This document shows, piece after piece, positions 39,801 to 47,650 of a stretch of DNA of 64,000 nt. The stretch spans positions 1 to 64,000 of the IMG/VR virus record IMGVR_UViG_3300046507_000282. One strand, given 5' to 3'. Source of the stretch: a virus. The position numbers were made by a program, and so were the translations under genes. A model generated the notes under the pieces. It searched no databases. It was not told the origin of the DNA and saw only the letters and a list, made by a program, of their open reading frames with translations. Positions within the stretch are counted from its first letter, which is position 1. Every line of letters begins with the position of its first letter.

Positions 39801-39887
39801 TGGTGCATGCGGAAGGATTCGAACCTTCGAAGCCAGAGGCGGCGTATTTACAATCCACTGGTTTTAGCCACTCACCCACACATACAC
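39801..39887 (-). tRNA. tRNA-Tyr (anticodon GTA)
   Basis: 87 nt with a class II long variable arm. Anticodon loop TTGTAAA, T-arm GAAGG-TTCGAAT-CCTTC, discriminator A and encoded CCA. The acceptor stem has wobble pairs and one A-C mismatch, so stability may be reduced. Confidence 0.82.
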
Positions 39888-39897
39888 TGCGAAATCT

Positions 39898-39975
39898 TGG
39901 AGTAGGGTACGAGATTCGAACTCGCATCTAGCGGGATGAAAACCCGCTGTTCTAGGCCAATTAAACTAACCCTAC
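39898..39975 (-). tRNA. tRNA-Glu (anticodon TTC)
   Basis: Acceptor GTAGGGT/ACCCTAC, encoded CCA. Anticodon arm GCGGG-TTTTCAT-CCCGC with TTC at 34-36. T-arm CGAG-TTCGAAT-CTCG. Discriminator T is atypical for Glu, so charging is less certain. Confidence 0.85.
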
Positions 39976-40215
39976 ATCGCGGCCCTTTAACGTCGGGCAG
40001 ACGGCTGTACTTGTTCCCGGTCACGTGGGGCTCAGTCAGCTTCGAGCGACCCCGTTACTACCGCAATTCAGAGGGCCGTTTCGTGGACCCTTACGCCGCT
40101 TATCGTCTCGGATGACATGCTCCGCCCTCTCTGTTCTTCGCATTACGAGCGCGGCATCGCCACAACAGCGACCGGACACCCTTCTCAGCTTCTCATACCA
40201 GCGGCTTACGCATTC

Positions 40216-40294
40216 TGGCTCCCAGTCAAGGATTCGAACCTTGCGCCGCGACTACCCGGAGAGATATCGCGACCCCGCCCAAATCGGCCCGGGA
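40216..40294 (-). other. tRNA-like segment with unresolved anticodon arm
   Basis: CAAGG-TTCGAAT-CCTTG T-arm, ACTGGGA-G-CCA end and a partial acceptor (TCCCGGG). The central arm GCGAT...GTCGC leaves a 13-nt loop instead of 7, so no anticodon can be assigned. Confidence 0.4.
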
Positions 40295-40705
40295 ATTGAT
40301 CGTTGTGCGTATTTACTGCGGCGCACCCCGCAGCGGACTCCCCAGACCATCCTGAGCACTTCCGTGCAATTCTTTCGATCATCAAGAAAGAGCGAACTTC
40401 GCGGGTTACTCGCCCCTACCTGACATTAGGACTGCTTAGCGGACCCCCTCATCGTTTTTCAGTGGTCAGCCGCTCTTTCTTCATGATCGAAAATCCAGTT
40501 CTCTCCACTGGCAAGTCACGCCCAACGAGTATCGCAGCAGCTTCTACTAGGATACAGCGGCAGCTTCTACCGCCCTACCGTCAGCCCAAATCCTCGGCCT
40601 TGACGTTTAGCCCATCTTTACGAGTTAGGCCCTCGGACGCGGCTAGATGGCTCACCGCGACAGCATCGTTTTTACGACAGTAGGTTGTCAGCCCATCGAC
40701 GGAAC

Positions 40706-40811
40706 TGGTTGCGAGGCCGGATTCGAACCGGCGTCACCGCAGAGTTTCAGGACCAGGGTAAATCCGATCCCTACTAAGCCGCAGAGTCCTAGGCCACTAG
40801 ACGACTCGCCA
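40706..40811 (-). other. tRNA-like segment carrying a 42-bp duplication-like insert
   Basis: Acceptor TGGCGAG pairing with CTCGCAA, D-arm TCGTCTAGTGGCCTAGGAC and T-arm GCCGG-TTCGAAT-CCGGC are good, but the total length is 106 nt. CCGCAGAGT occurs twice (40737, 40779) flanking the region where the anticodon arm should be. Probably a disrupted tRNA. Confidence 0.4.
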
Positions 40812-40814
40812 CAC

Positions 40815-40891
40815 TGGTTGCGAGGGATGGATTCGAACCATCGACAAAGGGCGTATGAAACCCCCGCTCTACCGGACTGAGCTACCTCGCC
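40815..40891 (-). tRNA. tRNA-Met (anticodon CAT)
   Basis: D-arm GCTC/GAGC, anticodon arm GGGGT-TTCATAC-GCCCT with CAT, T-arm GATGG-TTCGAAT-CCATC, encoded CCA. Acceptor GGCGAGG/CCTCGCA has a G1-A72 mismatch. It could be Met or, if position 34 is modified, an Ile AUA reader. Confidence 0.88.
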
Positions 40892-41362
40892 AAATCATGG
40901 ACCGCTTACGGCGGTCAATCGAGCGAATGTTCATCGGCTTCTTGGTTGTACGCTGTTCCGCCAAGATACCCCGTGCCGACTTGGGGGCCAGTCCTATCCG
41001 GATACTACTGGCGTTCACAGGGATATGGCTCACCACAAGGAATGATGTCCGCACCGTGCCGGAAGAATTATTCTGCTTGCTACGCTGTTTCGTGTCGCGT
41101 TGGAAGAACTATAGCGCAGCGTTTTCTGCTGTGCAAGCATTTTTCCGCGTAAATCTGCGGTACATGCAGGGAATCAGGAATTAGGCGGCCCGTTGACGGG
41201 GGCCAGGCGGCTATGGCCTACCCTTACGCGATCTGCTGCGTAGAGGAATGCAGTGACGACGCATGACCGCCAGACCCACCACACGGGCACCCATAGCTGG
41301 GGAAGGTTACTGTACAGCGGCGCGACCACTACCCCAAACGCGCCAGGCATCACCTGCGGAAA

Positions 41363-41644
41363 CTATTTTTCGCCCTTCACGCGGCGAGCAAAGATCGGCA
41401 CCGGCTTTGCGGTAACGCGTGTGCTCTGCGGTTCGAGCCACTCCGCGCCCGTCTTCGGATTGCGTACGATGCGCTCCGATACCGGCGTGATCTTGATGTC
41501 ACAAAGCTGGGGAATCCGGGTCTCACCCGTTGCGGCGATCTCGGTGTGGCAGGTTACGCGGATGCCCTTGAGGCACGCCATTACCTGCGGAACCGTAAGC
41601 CGCGAGTTTGCGGCGACCGTCTTGATGAAATCACGCGCGAGCAT
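41363..41644 (-). CDS. HU/IHF-like DNA-bending protein
   Basis: 93 residues. FIKTVAANSRLTVPQVMACL (helical dimerisation part), GETRIPQLCDIKITPVSERI and VRNPKTGAEWLEPQSTRVTA (beta arm with the RNP-x-TG signature of HU) fit the HU family. It would bind and bend DNA in the cytoplasm, perhaps helping recombination or packaging. ATG is preceded by AAGGGGAG. A copy of the TTCGTGACGCCA motif lies 47 bases upstream. Confidence 0.75.
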   Translation of the reverse strand: MLARDFIKTVAANSRLTVPQVMACLKGIRVTCHTEIAATGETRIPQLCDIKITPVSERIVRNPKTGAEWLEPQSTRVTAKPVPIFARRVKGEK

Positions 41645-41690
41645 GATTGAACTCCCCTTGCTATGTCGTTGAATCGTTAGCCTTCAGATT

Positions 41691-41702
41691 GGCGTCACGA
41701 AT
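41691..41702 (-). promoter_or_regulatory. Copy of the TTCGTGACGCCA-type motif upstream of the HU-like gene
   Basis: On -, ATTCGTGACGCCAATC. Same core as the late-region copies. Here the following sequence forms only a weak 4-bp stem that does not cover the ribosome-binding site. Confidence 0.4.
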
Positions 41703-41732
41703 CTTTCGGCACAACAAAGGGAATAGGATGGG

Positions 41733-42485
41733 CTAGACGAGTTCGGTCTGACGTACCTGGTGTTTGGCCCACTCACCGGCAACCCACGAAATTCCTTTCG
41801 GCGTGAACTTCGCGGTGTTGTAGGCGTGATCGCTCGTGCGACTCACTCCCGCCTTGATTACGAAGCGGCCCGTGTGGCGTTGGTTCGCCATCGGCGTTAA
41901 GTTGCCCTCCAAGCGGTACATGAAACCCGATTCGATCAGCCATTCAACGAAAGCGCGCTCGTTAGGAACGTTGAGCAACTGCGCCACCTGGCGAACGCCC
42001 TTGTTTCCATCGGCGGCGACGTAGCGCTCAACGAACTCGACGGCAGGCTTCTGCGCTTCGAGTTGCATAGCCTTCTGAATCAGTTCCTCGGCTTGGTCAG
42101 CGGCAAGGCGCAGCGCCTCGGCGTAAGTCTTTGGAATCGCCGGGGCTGCAGCACTATACGAACCCGTCTTGCGAATCGACGGCAAAACCTCGCCGACAAC
42201 CCACTCTTCGAAACGCTCAGCAGCCGGGAGCTTCGAGCGCATGACAAGGCGATACACGTCGCGCTCAGGAATGGTGGATACGGCCTGAACGCCGCCCGGC
42301 GTAGGGGTATCGCGTTTCACGACCCCCTTGCAATGCCTGCCGATTGCATCGGCTGCATTTGAATAGCCGAGAGTCTTTGCAACATCGAAGGCGACGAACC
42401 ACGGCTCGCCATCGACATCGATGACGCGAACCGCATCCTCGCGTCCTTCATCCTGCTTAAACCAAAATGGGACCAATTTGCTCAT
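41733..42485 (-). CDS. ant: Antirepressor with BRO-N and KilA-C domains
   Basis: 250 residues from ATG 42485 after GAGGAG. BRO-N (residues 1-115): EDAVRVIDVDGEPWFVAFDV, AKTLGYSNAADAIGRHCKG, STIPERDVYRLVMRSKLPAA, EEWVVGEVLPSIRKTGSY. The C-terminal half resembles KilA-C/phage antirepressor domains (GVRQVAQLLNVPNERAFVEW, PMANQRHTGRFVIKAG). Such proteins bind and inactivate phage repressors. Its promoter overlaps a repressor-type operator, which would let the repressor hold it silent in the lysogen. Confidence 0.92.
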   Translation of the reverse strand: MSKLVPFWFKQDEGREDAVRVIDVDGEPWFVAFDVAKTLGYSNAADAIGRHCKGVVKRDTPTPGGVQAVSTIPERDVYRLVMRSKLPAAERFEEWVVGEVLPSIRKTGSYSAAAPAIPKTYAEALRLAADQAEELIQKAMQLEAQKPAVEFVERYVAADGNKGVRQVAQLLNVPNERAFVEWLIESGFMYRLEGNLTPMANQRHTGRFVIKAGVSRTSDHAYNTAKFTPKGISWVAGEWAKHQVRQTELV

Positions 42486-42532
42486 TGCTCTGCTCCTCAC
42501 ATAGATTGAAAGGCGCATTTCTGCGTAGTTAG

Positions 42533-42565
42533 ATCGTACACGGGTTAATCTGCCCGTCAAGCAGA
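42533..42565 (-). promoter_or_regulatory. Promoter and operator of the antirepressor
   Basis: On -, TTGACG, 16 nt, TACGAT. The dyad TCTGCTTGACGGGCAGA (42565-42549) overlaps the -35. Another TCTGC half-site lies just downstream. Confidence 0.7.
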
Positions 42566-42567
42566 TT

Positions 42568-42945
42568 TTAGAAGTCACCTAAGCGAACGGTCTTTTGCAC
42601 GCTGCGCTCGCGCTCCTGTGCCTCGCGCGGGACCTCGCGAATTAGGACCTCGTGCGGGTTTTCCTTCGTCACGTTCGGATTGCGCACGCACCTCAAAACA
42701 AATCCGATATCGCCACAGTCCGCGCCGCATGCGCAGATTTCATCCACTGGGCCCTGCGCATGCTCGCCGCACTCTGCGCAGCGCGCCTCCACTACCACAC
42801 CGCTGATAGAGCGCGTCAGGACGCGACCAAAGCAGAATTTGCAGCAGTGCATGGCAAGCTGCCAGCCGGGCGCGCTGCGGCGCTTCTTAAGCGCGACATT
42901 CAGCGGTACGCCAGACTCTTCGCCAAACAGGTCCATTTGATCCAT
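42568..42945 (-). CDS. Cys-rich zinc-binding protein
   Basis: 125 residues from ATG 42945 after GGGGAA. CCKFCFGRVL, CAECGEHAQG and CACGADCG give three Cys clusters, probably binding two zinc ions. The N-terminus (MDQMDLFGEE) resembles proteins next to replication genes in phages. Function unknown. Confidence 0.65.
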   Translation of the reverse strand: MDQMDLFGEESGVPLNVALKKRRSAPGWQLAMHCCKFCFGRVLTRSISGVVVEARCAECGEHAQGPVDEICACGADCGDIGFVLRCVRNPNVTKENPHEVLIREVPREAQERERSVQKTVRLGDF

Positions 42946-42947
42946 GT

Positions 42948-43529
42948 TTATTCCCCGCGCGCGACTGCAGGACGCGCCCACGCGACCGACTTGTGGCCGC
43001 GGCGAATCATCGTCAGCGCGACCTCGATGCGGTCGATCACCGGGTCCGTCAGATCGACAATGATGGCTTTGCCGTCGGCGACGTACGCGGCGCGCGTGAA
43101 AAACAGGCCGCCCCACTTCTTCGGCTTTGCGCCCTTCGAGTTGCGGCCGGCGATCACTTCCTTTTCGCGGTTGAAGCATGAAACGCAGATCGTGTGAGCG
43201 CGCACCAGGCGCAAGCGGCCAATGAGGCGGGTTCCCTGCGTCGTGCCGTCGCGGCGGCAGCGCACGCACACCGGGCGATACTGCAAAGACTGTTGAGCCT
43301 TCGGCGCGGCCTCGATCTTCGGTGCGCCAGCGTGAATACGGCCATGCTCGCAGCCGATGCACTTCTGCAGGCGGCCAGCGCGGGCTTGCTCAGGCGCTTC
43401 CGTGAAGTTGCGCGCACACGATCCGAGCGACAGCAGGCCATAGCCGCTCGGGCACGTGAAGTATTTCCCGGGAATCCCTTCGAGCGTCACGTATTGCAGG
43501 CTCTTGTCTTCATTTTTCGCCACGGTCAT
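42948..43529 (-). CDS. Cys-rich zinc-finger-like protein, 193 residues
   Basis: Several C-x2-C pairs: CIGCEHGRIHAG, CVRCRRDGTTQGTRL, TICVSCFNREKEVIAGRNSK. The C-terminus (ADGKAIIVDLTDPVIDRIEV) is a helical domain. It is likely a nucleic-acid-binding protein of the replication operon. Similar proteins are known in phages of Burkholderia relatives but not characterised, as far as I recall. Confidence 0.65.
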   Translation of the reverse strand: MTVAKNEDKSLQYVTLEGIPGKYFTCPSGYGLLSLGSCARNFTEAPEQARAGRLQKCIGCEHGRIHAGAPKIEAAPKAQQSLQYRPVCVRCRRDGTTQGTRLIGRLRLVRAHTICVSCFNREKEVIAGRNSKGAKPKKWGGLFFTRAAYVADGKAIIVDLTDPVIDRIEVALTMIRRGHKSVAWARPAVARGE

Positions 43530-43538
43530 TTCCTCGGT

Positions 43539-43748
43539 TCAGTGATAGGTCGGGTCGGGGAGGACCGTGATACGCACTCGCATGCTCACTGCTACTTCGT
43601 CAAACAATTCCATCGTTTCGTCTTCGTCAAGATCGAAAATTTCGCCGTAGTGCTTGAACGGGATATGGCCGCCATCCTTGATGAAAGCCTGCACCGCGTA
43701 GAAGGCGCGCATCCAGCGCCAGTCGCGTTTCATTTCGCGCGCACTCAT
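43539..43748 (-). CDS. Hypothetical 69-residue protein
   Basis: DWRWMRAFYAVQAFIKDGGH and LDEDETMELFDEVAVSMRVR form a helical, acidic protein. It overlaps the DUF1064 gene by 4 bp. No family recognised. Confidence 0.6.
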   Translation of the reverse strand: MSAREMKRDWRWMRAFYAVQAFIKDGGHIPFKHYGEIFDLDEDETMELFDEVAVSMRVRITVLPDPTYH

Positions 43749-44224
43749 TTCCAGAAGTCCTCGATGTCCCAGCCGCCGCCATCCTTCTTCGACTTCTTCC
43801 GGATCGCAATGAAGCGCAGTGGGAACGTGCCCTGCGCGATCTTTATTTTCTGGCGAGCGTCGTCAACCCAGTGCCCTTTTACTTCGTGCGCTTCCAGCTC
43901 ACCATTCGCGAGTTGAACGATGAAGTCGGGCGTATAGCGAACGCCGCCTGGCAGCACGAACGTAATCGCCTCGAACGCGTACCACACGATCTCACCACGG
44001 TAACGGCGCTCGTTAAGCAGCGCGTCGTATGCCTTTTCCGTCCCGTTCATTTCGCCTTGCTTCAGGCGACCGAGCGCTTGCATGCGTTGCAGCGGCGTTT
44101 GCGGCTCCTCTGCAGGCTTCGCGGCCTTCGGCGACACCTTCACAACCGGCGCGGGCGCGGCGGCCTTCTGGCGAGCCAAATGCGCCTCAAATTGTTCGGG
44201 CGTCCAGCGAAGGGTATTGCTCAT
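43745..44224 (-). CDS. DUF1064 PD-(D/E)XK-like phage endonuclease
   Basis: 159 residues. The C-terminal 95 residues read KAYDALLNERRYRGEIVWYA, GVRYTPDFIVQLANGELEAH, EVKGHWVDDARQKIKIAQ, a D-x(n)-E-x-K core (PDFIV...EAHEVKG) of the PD-(D/E)XK nucleases. DUF1064 proteins probably process DNA junctions or flaps during phage replication. The N-terminus is an Ala/Pro-rich linker. ATGA overlaps on both sides. Confidence 0.8.
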   Translation of the reverse strand: MSNTLRWTPEQFEAHLARQKAAAPAPVVKVSPKAAKPAEEPQTPLQRMQALGRLKQGEMNGTEKAYDALLNERRYRGEIVWYAFEAITFVLPGGVRYTPDFIVQLANGELEAHEVKGHWVDDARQKIKIAQGTFPLRFIAIRKKSKKDGGGWDIEDFWK

Positions 44225-44880
44225 TTGCCGCCCGTCAGTTTCTTCGTCACGCTCGCTGTCAGCGCCTTGACGTTGGAGCTAGTCACGCGAAGCGCGGTAG
44301 AGCCGTTGCCGTTGTGCATAATCTTCGCGGCAGCCATCGGGTCACCGATCAACGCAGGCGGATCGACTTGCATGCCCTCGACGGCGTTGTGCGATTCAGC
44401 CGCGCCGGGCAGATAAGGCGGATAGTCCGTGCCCACGCCGCCCGTTTGCATGAGCCCGGTGTAGCGCTTCTGGAATTCGAGCCCGCGAAACTTCAGATCC
44501 TCGACGGTCTCAGTGCTCGCCAGCTTCACCCAGCCGCCCATGTCGTCAATGAGCTTGTTGATGATCGGGTCATCGAAGCACACCGAGCGATAGTGGCCCA
44601 CCACGCGTACCGCCTTCTCGACCTTCGTCCATGCGCGCAGCGAGCGCGTCGCCGAGCCGCCGGCCAGGTGCAGAACAATATCGGCAGGCTTCGGCTGAAA
44701 CTTGCCTTGGTCCGGATCGAACACATGGCGATTCAGCGCCGTCGCAATGTCTTCGAGCGGGAACTGCATCAAGCCTTCGAACCAGAGTTCGATCACGTCG
44801 GGCGTCATCGCCGCACCAGGGTACAGCTTCAGGGTGCGCGTCAGCACCTTGCCAAAAGCGACTGCGTCTTGCGGTTGCAT
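44221..44880 (-). CDS. Phage replication-module protein, helicase-loader-like position
   Basis: 219 residues. The N-terminal helical part (FGKVLTRTLKLYPGAAMTPD, VIELWFEGLMQFPLEDIATA, FQPKPADIVLHLAGG) resembles a family encoded next to phage replication initiators (DUF6475-like, by recollection). By position it may load the host helicase, like lambda P. That is inference. It is 5 bp downstream of the initiator gene. Confidence 0.6.
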   Translation of the reverse strand: MQPQDAVAFGKVLTRTLKLYPGAAMTPDVIELWFEGLMQFPLEDIATALNRHVFDPDQGKFQPKPADIVLHLAGGSATRSLRAWTKVEKAVRVVGHYRSVCFDDPIINKLIDDMGGWVKLASTETVEDLKFRGLEFQKRYTGLMQTGGVGTDYPPYLPGAAESHNAVEGMQVDPPALIGDPMAAAKIMHNGNGSTALRVTSSNVKALTASVTKKLTGGK

Positions 44881-44885
44881 CCCCG

Positions 44886-45836
44886 TTACTCCATTTCAAA
44901 CGTGTTGCCGTCATCGGGCGGCACATAACCGGCTTCCGGCGCGGCGGCGGGCGTCCCGTATTTCGCCGCCATGTTCGCCGCGAACTCGGCGGCAGCAGCG
45001 TCTAGCTGCTCGCCCTGCACCTGCGCCTTGTTCTTTGGTCCCTTGGTATTGCCCGTAGTGGCCGGGGCCGTCACCGCGCCGTTACGCGGGCCGTAGTGGC
45101 CCGTATCGCCATCGTTCTCGACCCACTTCGCCATGAAGCCGCCCCAGCCCTTGCCAGCCGCGTAGGCGATTGCTTCAGGGAAGGTCCAGCCGAGTTTTGC
45201 AGCCTCGCTGGCCGCCTGTTCGAACGCCGTTGTCGTAGCAACGAGGTTCTTTGCTTTGCGGGCCTTCAGCCAGTCGGCGGCGTGTTGCGGATCGACACCC
45301 ATGCCTTCGAGTTCTTTTTGCTCGGCGCTAACCTTCTGAGCCGAAGGCGAAGAAGGTTTAGGTTTACTCTTCTTCTTATTCTTATCTTTATCTAGCTCCG
45401 ACTTTTGGCTCTTTTCGTCCTCGCCTTGTCCTGAATTTTGCGGACATTCTGCGGACGGATCGGGGAAAAGCTGCGCCGTTTCTCCGACAGCACCGCGCGC
45501 CAATGCTTTGCGCTTCGCGTCTTCGGCACGCTTTTTAGCGGACGCTCCGTTATGTTCCTCGAATTTCAGGATGGTCAGGCCGGTTGAGTCGGCGTAAAGC
45601 CAGCCGATTGAAACTAGCGCATCGCCGAAACCAGGGATTCCCGTCTTGCGGTCTACCGTCTTCAGATTCATGCCGGGCAGTTCGCCCTTTGCAGAATGCG
45701 AGTCTGCGGTTGCCCACAGCCAGTACAGGCCGCCGACAACCGTTGCCTCACCTACACCCGCCTTATCGCAGAGCGCACCAATCCGAGGGTCGTCCCACAA
45801 ATTCGTGCGCACCTTAATCCAGTCTGTTGCCGCCAT
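44886..45836 (-). CDS. Replication initiator-like protein with winged-helix N-terminus
   Basis: 316 residues from ATG 45836. DWIKVRTNLWDDPRIGALCD, VVGGLYWLWATADSHSAKGE, KTGIPGFGDALVSIGWLYAD form a winged-helix domain like phage replication initiators. A Lys/Glu/Ser-rich linker (DKDKNKKKSKPK) and a C-terminal helical part follow, as in lambda O-like proteins. It would bind an origin, possibly within its own gene, but no clear iterons were found. Two other replication genes follow. Confidence 0.7.
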   Translation of the reverse strand: MAATDWIKVRTNLWDDPRIGALCDKAGVGEATVVGGLYWLWATADSHSAKGELPGMNLKTVDRKTGIPGFGDALVSIGWLYADSTGLTILKFEEHNGASAKKRAEDAKRKALARGAVGETAQLFPDPSAECPQNSGQGEDEKSQKSELDKDKNKKKSKPKPSSPSAQKVSAEQKELEGMGVDPQHAADWLKARKAKNLVATTTAFEQAASEAAKLGWTFPEAIAYAAGKGWGGFMAKWVENDGDTGHYGPRNGAVTAPATTGNTKGPKNKAQVQGEQLDAAAAEFAANMAAKYGTPAAAPEAGYVPPDDGNTFEME

Positions 45837-45906
45837 TCTGTTTGTCCTACAGGTCTTGTGTTGCTTGCCGCACACATCCGGCACTATTTAGAGGGAGTCT
45901 GTAGAT

Positions 45907-45922
45907 TTTCTGATTGCAGAAA
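45907..45922. promoter_or_regulatory. Dyad TTTCTGATTGCAGAAA between the Cro-like gene and the replication operon
   Basis: A perfect 6-bp-arm palindrome with TCTG/CAGA ends, related to but shorter than the 17-bp operators. It may regulate the replication operon, whose -35/-10 boxes are not clear. Confidence 0.4.
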
Positions 45923-45935
45923 GTACCGATTCTGA

Positions 45936-46259
45936 TTAATGTGCAGATTCGGTGGTAGGATTCTCAGGTGCGGAGTCCTTCAGGTGCGCAAGTTTGAGGA
46001 CTTGAGACTGTGTCGGCTCCCAGCCTTTGTAACGCTCCGGATAGATCAGGTGCATTTCGGTCAGTTCGCTGCGGAACAGGGCGGAGATTTTTTCGGCGGC
46101 GAGCGGAGACGGGCGATTCAGGCCGTTCTCCAGCTTGGAAATCCAGCCGTTGTCCATGCCGACCATGGCACCGAGTTCTACTGTTGTGAGGCCGATGGCA
46201 CGGCGCAGCTTGCCGAGCGGCGTCTGAAACGAAAGGGGGTTTTCTGCTTTGCGCGCCAT
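45936..46259 (-). CDS. Cro-like XRE regulator
   Basis: 107 residues from ATG 46259. LGKLRRAIGLTTVELGAMVG, MDNGWISKLENGLNRPSPLA is a classic XRE helix-turn-helix. The tail (YKGWEPTQSQVLKLAHLKD) is short with no protease domain. It is transcribed away from the repressor gene from an operator-bearing promoter at 46291-46319, the usual position of cro at the head of the lytic replication operon. Confidence 0.8.
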   Translation of the reverse strand: MARKAENPLSFQTPLGKLRRAIGLTTVELGAMVGMDNGWISKLENGLNRPSPLAAEKISALFRSELTEMHLIYPERYKGWEPTQSQVLKLAHLKDSAPENPTTESAH

Positions 46260-46290
46260 AAAATTCTCTGAAAATGGTTGTTGAGCCGCA

Positions 46291-46319
46291 ATTATGCTGG
46301 GCAAGCAGATTTAAGGCAA
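46291..46319 (-). promoter_or_regulatory. Promoter of the Cro-like gene with operator variant
   Basis: On -, TTGCCT, 17 nt, CATAAT. TCTGC-N7-GCATA occupies the spacer end. In the same 193-bp gap, TTGTAT and AACAAT could be the + promoter of the repressor; ATTGAAA is repeated twice at 11-bp spacing. The gap has no gene. Confidence 0.6.
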
Positions 46320-46452
46320 GGCAGTACGGTCTGACCCCGTGAAATAGCGGAGAAATGAAACTTGTATCTGAGTTGCATCAAAGCAACAATTTAGCGACTG
46401 CTTATTGAAATCTAATTGAAAGTTTTACTGAATGTTACAGGGGAGTCTCTAA

Positions 46453-47181
46453 ATGAACCAGGAAATCGGCAGCATCATCAAACATCATCGCAAGCGGCTG
46501 GGCCTTACGCTGCTTGAGTTGCAGAAGAGGACGGGCATAAACAACGGCAATCTGTCGAAGATCGAGCGCGGGCAACAATCCCTTACAAATGACTCTATGA
46601 AGTCGATTGCGTCTGCCCTCGGAATGTCGTTGTCGGATCTTTTTTCTGCGCAACAAGCACAACCCGTAATTTTGGGACACAATAGCGCCGCGGCGAAGGT
46701 GCAACATCTGGTGCGGCTAGCCAGCGAGTTAGAAACATTTGACCAAATTTCTGAGGATGAAAACGTGGCAATCGGGATGGTTTCGCCTGTTGTGGACGCG
46801 GTTCGAGGTGGAATAAAAGTAGAGGTAGACGAGAAAAACGCCCATCTTTTTACGGGCAGCGAACTGAAGGAGATTACAAGCGCTCCGTCGCATGTTGGTG
46901 CATACGTGATCGGCGACGATTTGATGGAGCCGCGTCTGTACAAGGGCGATACCGTCCTGGTTGACCTGGCTGACACACAGATTCCTGCCGCTGGTGGCGT
47001 GTTCTGCGTGGTAATGGATGATGAGATCGGCGTGCGTCGTCTGCTGCCCTACCCGGGTCGCGGCATGCGCATAATTTGTGACAATTCGAAGTATCCGGAA
47101 GCGGTGCTCGACCAGCGTCAGGCGCTCGCTGTTCACATCGTCGGACGCCTCAAGATGGTCCGCAGCAAGCAGGGACTGTAA
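46453..47181 (+). CDS. cI: CI-like repressor with inactive S24 peptidase-like domain
   Basis: 242 residues. N-terminal helix-turn-helix (IIKHHRKRLGLTLLELQKRT, NGNLSKIERGQQSL) and a C-terminal S24/LexA-like domain (GAYVIGDDLMEPRLYKGDTV ... GVRRLLPYPGRGMRIICDNS). In cleavable repressors the first motif is GDSM-x-P and the second carries a catalytic Lys. Here the Ser is absent (GDDLMEP) and the Lys is Arg. Self-cleavage is therefore unlikely, and the antirepressor is the probable inducer. It likely binds the 17-bp TCTGC-N7-GCAGA sites. Confidence 0.88.
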   Translation: MNQEIGSIIKHHRKRLGLTLLELQKRTGINNGNLSKIERGQQSLTNDSMKSIASALGMSLSDLFSAQQAQPVILGHNSAAAKVQHLVRLASELETFDQISEDENVAIGMVSPVVDAVRGGIKVEVDEKNAHLFTGSELKEITSAPSHVGAYVIGDDLMEPRLYKGDTVLVDLADTQIPAAGGVFCVVMDDEIGVRRLLPYPGRGMRIICDNSKYPEAVLDQRQALAVHIVGRLKMVRSKQGL

Positions 47182-47204
47182 AGCCCTCGCCGCAGTAGAA
47201 ATGA

Positions 47205-47227
47205 AGCCCGGTTCGCCGGGCTTTTTT
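47205..47227 (+). terminator. Rho-independent terminator (+) after the repressor
   Basis: GCCCGG-TTCG-CCGGGC followed by TTTTTT. The same hairpin without T run recurs at about 47660 in the leader of the gene at 47692. Confidence 0.85.
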
Positions 47228-47248
47228 AATGCCCTCTGCAGATTCTGC

Positions 47249-47277
47249 TTGATTCTTCTTTTTAGGCAGAATAGAAT
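47249..47277 (+). promoter_or_regulatory. Sigma70 promoter with operator half-sites
   Basis: TTGATT, 17 nt, TAGAAT; spacer contains TTCTTC-N7-GCAGAA. Almost the same as the - strand promoter at 5349-5377. Drives the 47.3-48.6 kb genes. Confidence 0.75.
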
Positions 47278-47317
47278 GGTTTCCATCGCAGCAACGAACC
47301 CCGATGGAGACCAAGCC

Positions 47318-47650
47318 ATGAACCGAAATCAAGAAATCGCTCAAACCATCCTCTCGCAAATCGGCGGCCAGCGTCGCCTGGTTTTGATGACCGGCGCAAA
47401 GCACTTCGTCGCCATCGAGTCTGGCCTGCAATTCAAGATCGGCGGTGGCGCGAAGGACGGCATCAACTGCGTGCGCATCACCCTGACGCCGATGGATGAA
47501 TACAAGGTCGAATTCATCCGGACGCGCGGCATGAAGGCCACGCCGGTAGCGACGCACGACGGCGCACACGCCGAAGACCTCGTAACCCTGTTCCAGAAAG
47601 AAACCGGCTTCACGCTCGCAATCCCGCGCATTCGCGGCATCAACGCCTAA
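47318..47650 (+). CDS. Hypothetical 110-residue protein
   Basis: ATG 47318 after GGAGA. IAQTILSQIGGQRRLVLMTG, AKHFVAIESGLQFKIGGGAK, INCVRITLTPMDEYKVEFIR resembles a small alpha/beta phage protein family common in Burkholderia and other proteobacterial phages. No known role. Confidence 0.65.
   Translation: MNRNQEIAQTILSQIGGQRRLVLMTGAKHFVAIESGLQFKIGGGAKDGINCVRITLTPMDEYKVEFIRTRGMKATPVATHDGAHAEDLVTLFQKETGFTLAIPRIRGINA

Larger units (their letters stand above)
38700..41250 (-). other. 2.5-kb tRNA and tRNA-like region without convincing protein genes
   Basis: No frame here has good start context or recognisable protein features. Five clear tRNAs, all on -, with CCA encoded, occupy about 390 bases. 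At least three more segments end in a tRNA T-arm but do not fold into a full cloverleaf. The remainder (38820-39060, 39230-39800, 39980-40210, 40300-40700, 40900-41250) is GC-balanced and hairpin-rich but unassigned. It may hold degenerate tRNAs or untranslated RNAs. Confidence 0.55.

Noticed and set aside
39126-41184. Protein-coding frames in the tRNA region (60-132 codons)
   Set aside because: They cross tRNAs, overlap each other on both strands, and lack ribosome-binding sites.
38700-41250. CRISPR array
   Set aside because: No regularly spaced repeats; the repeated TTCGAA-type elements are tRNA T-arms.
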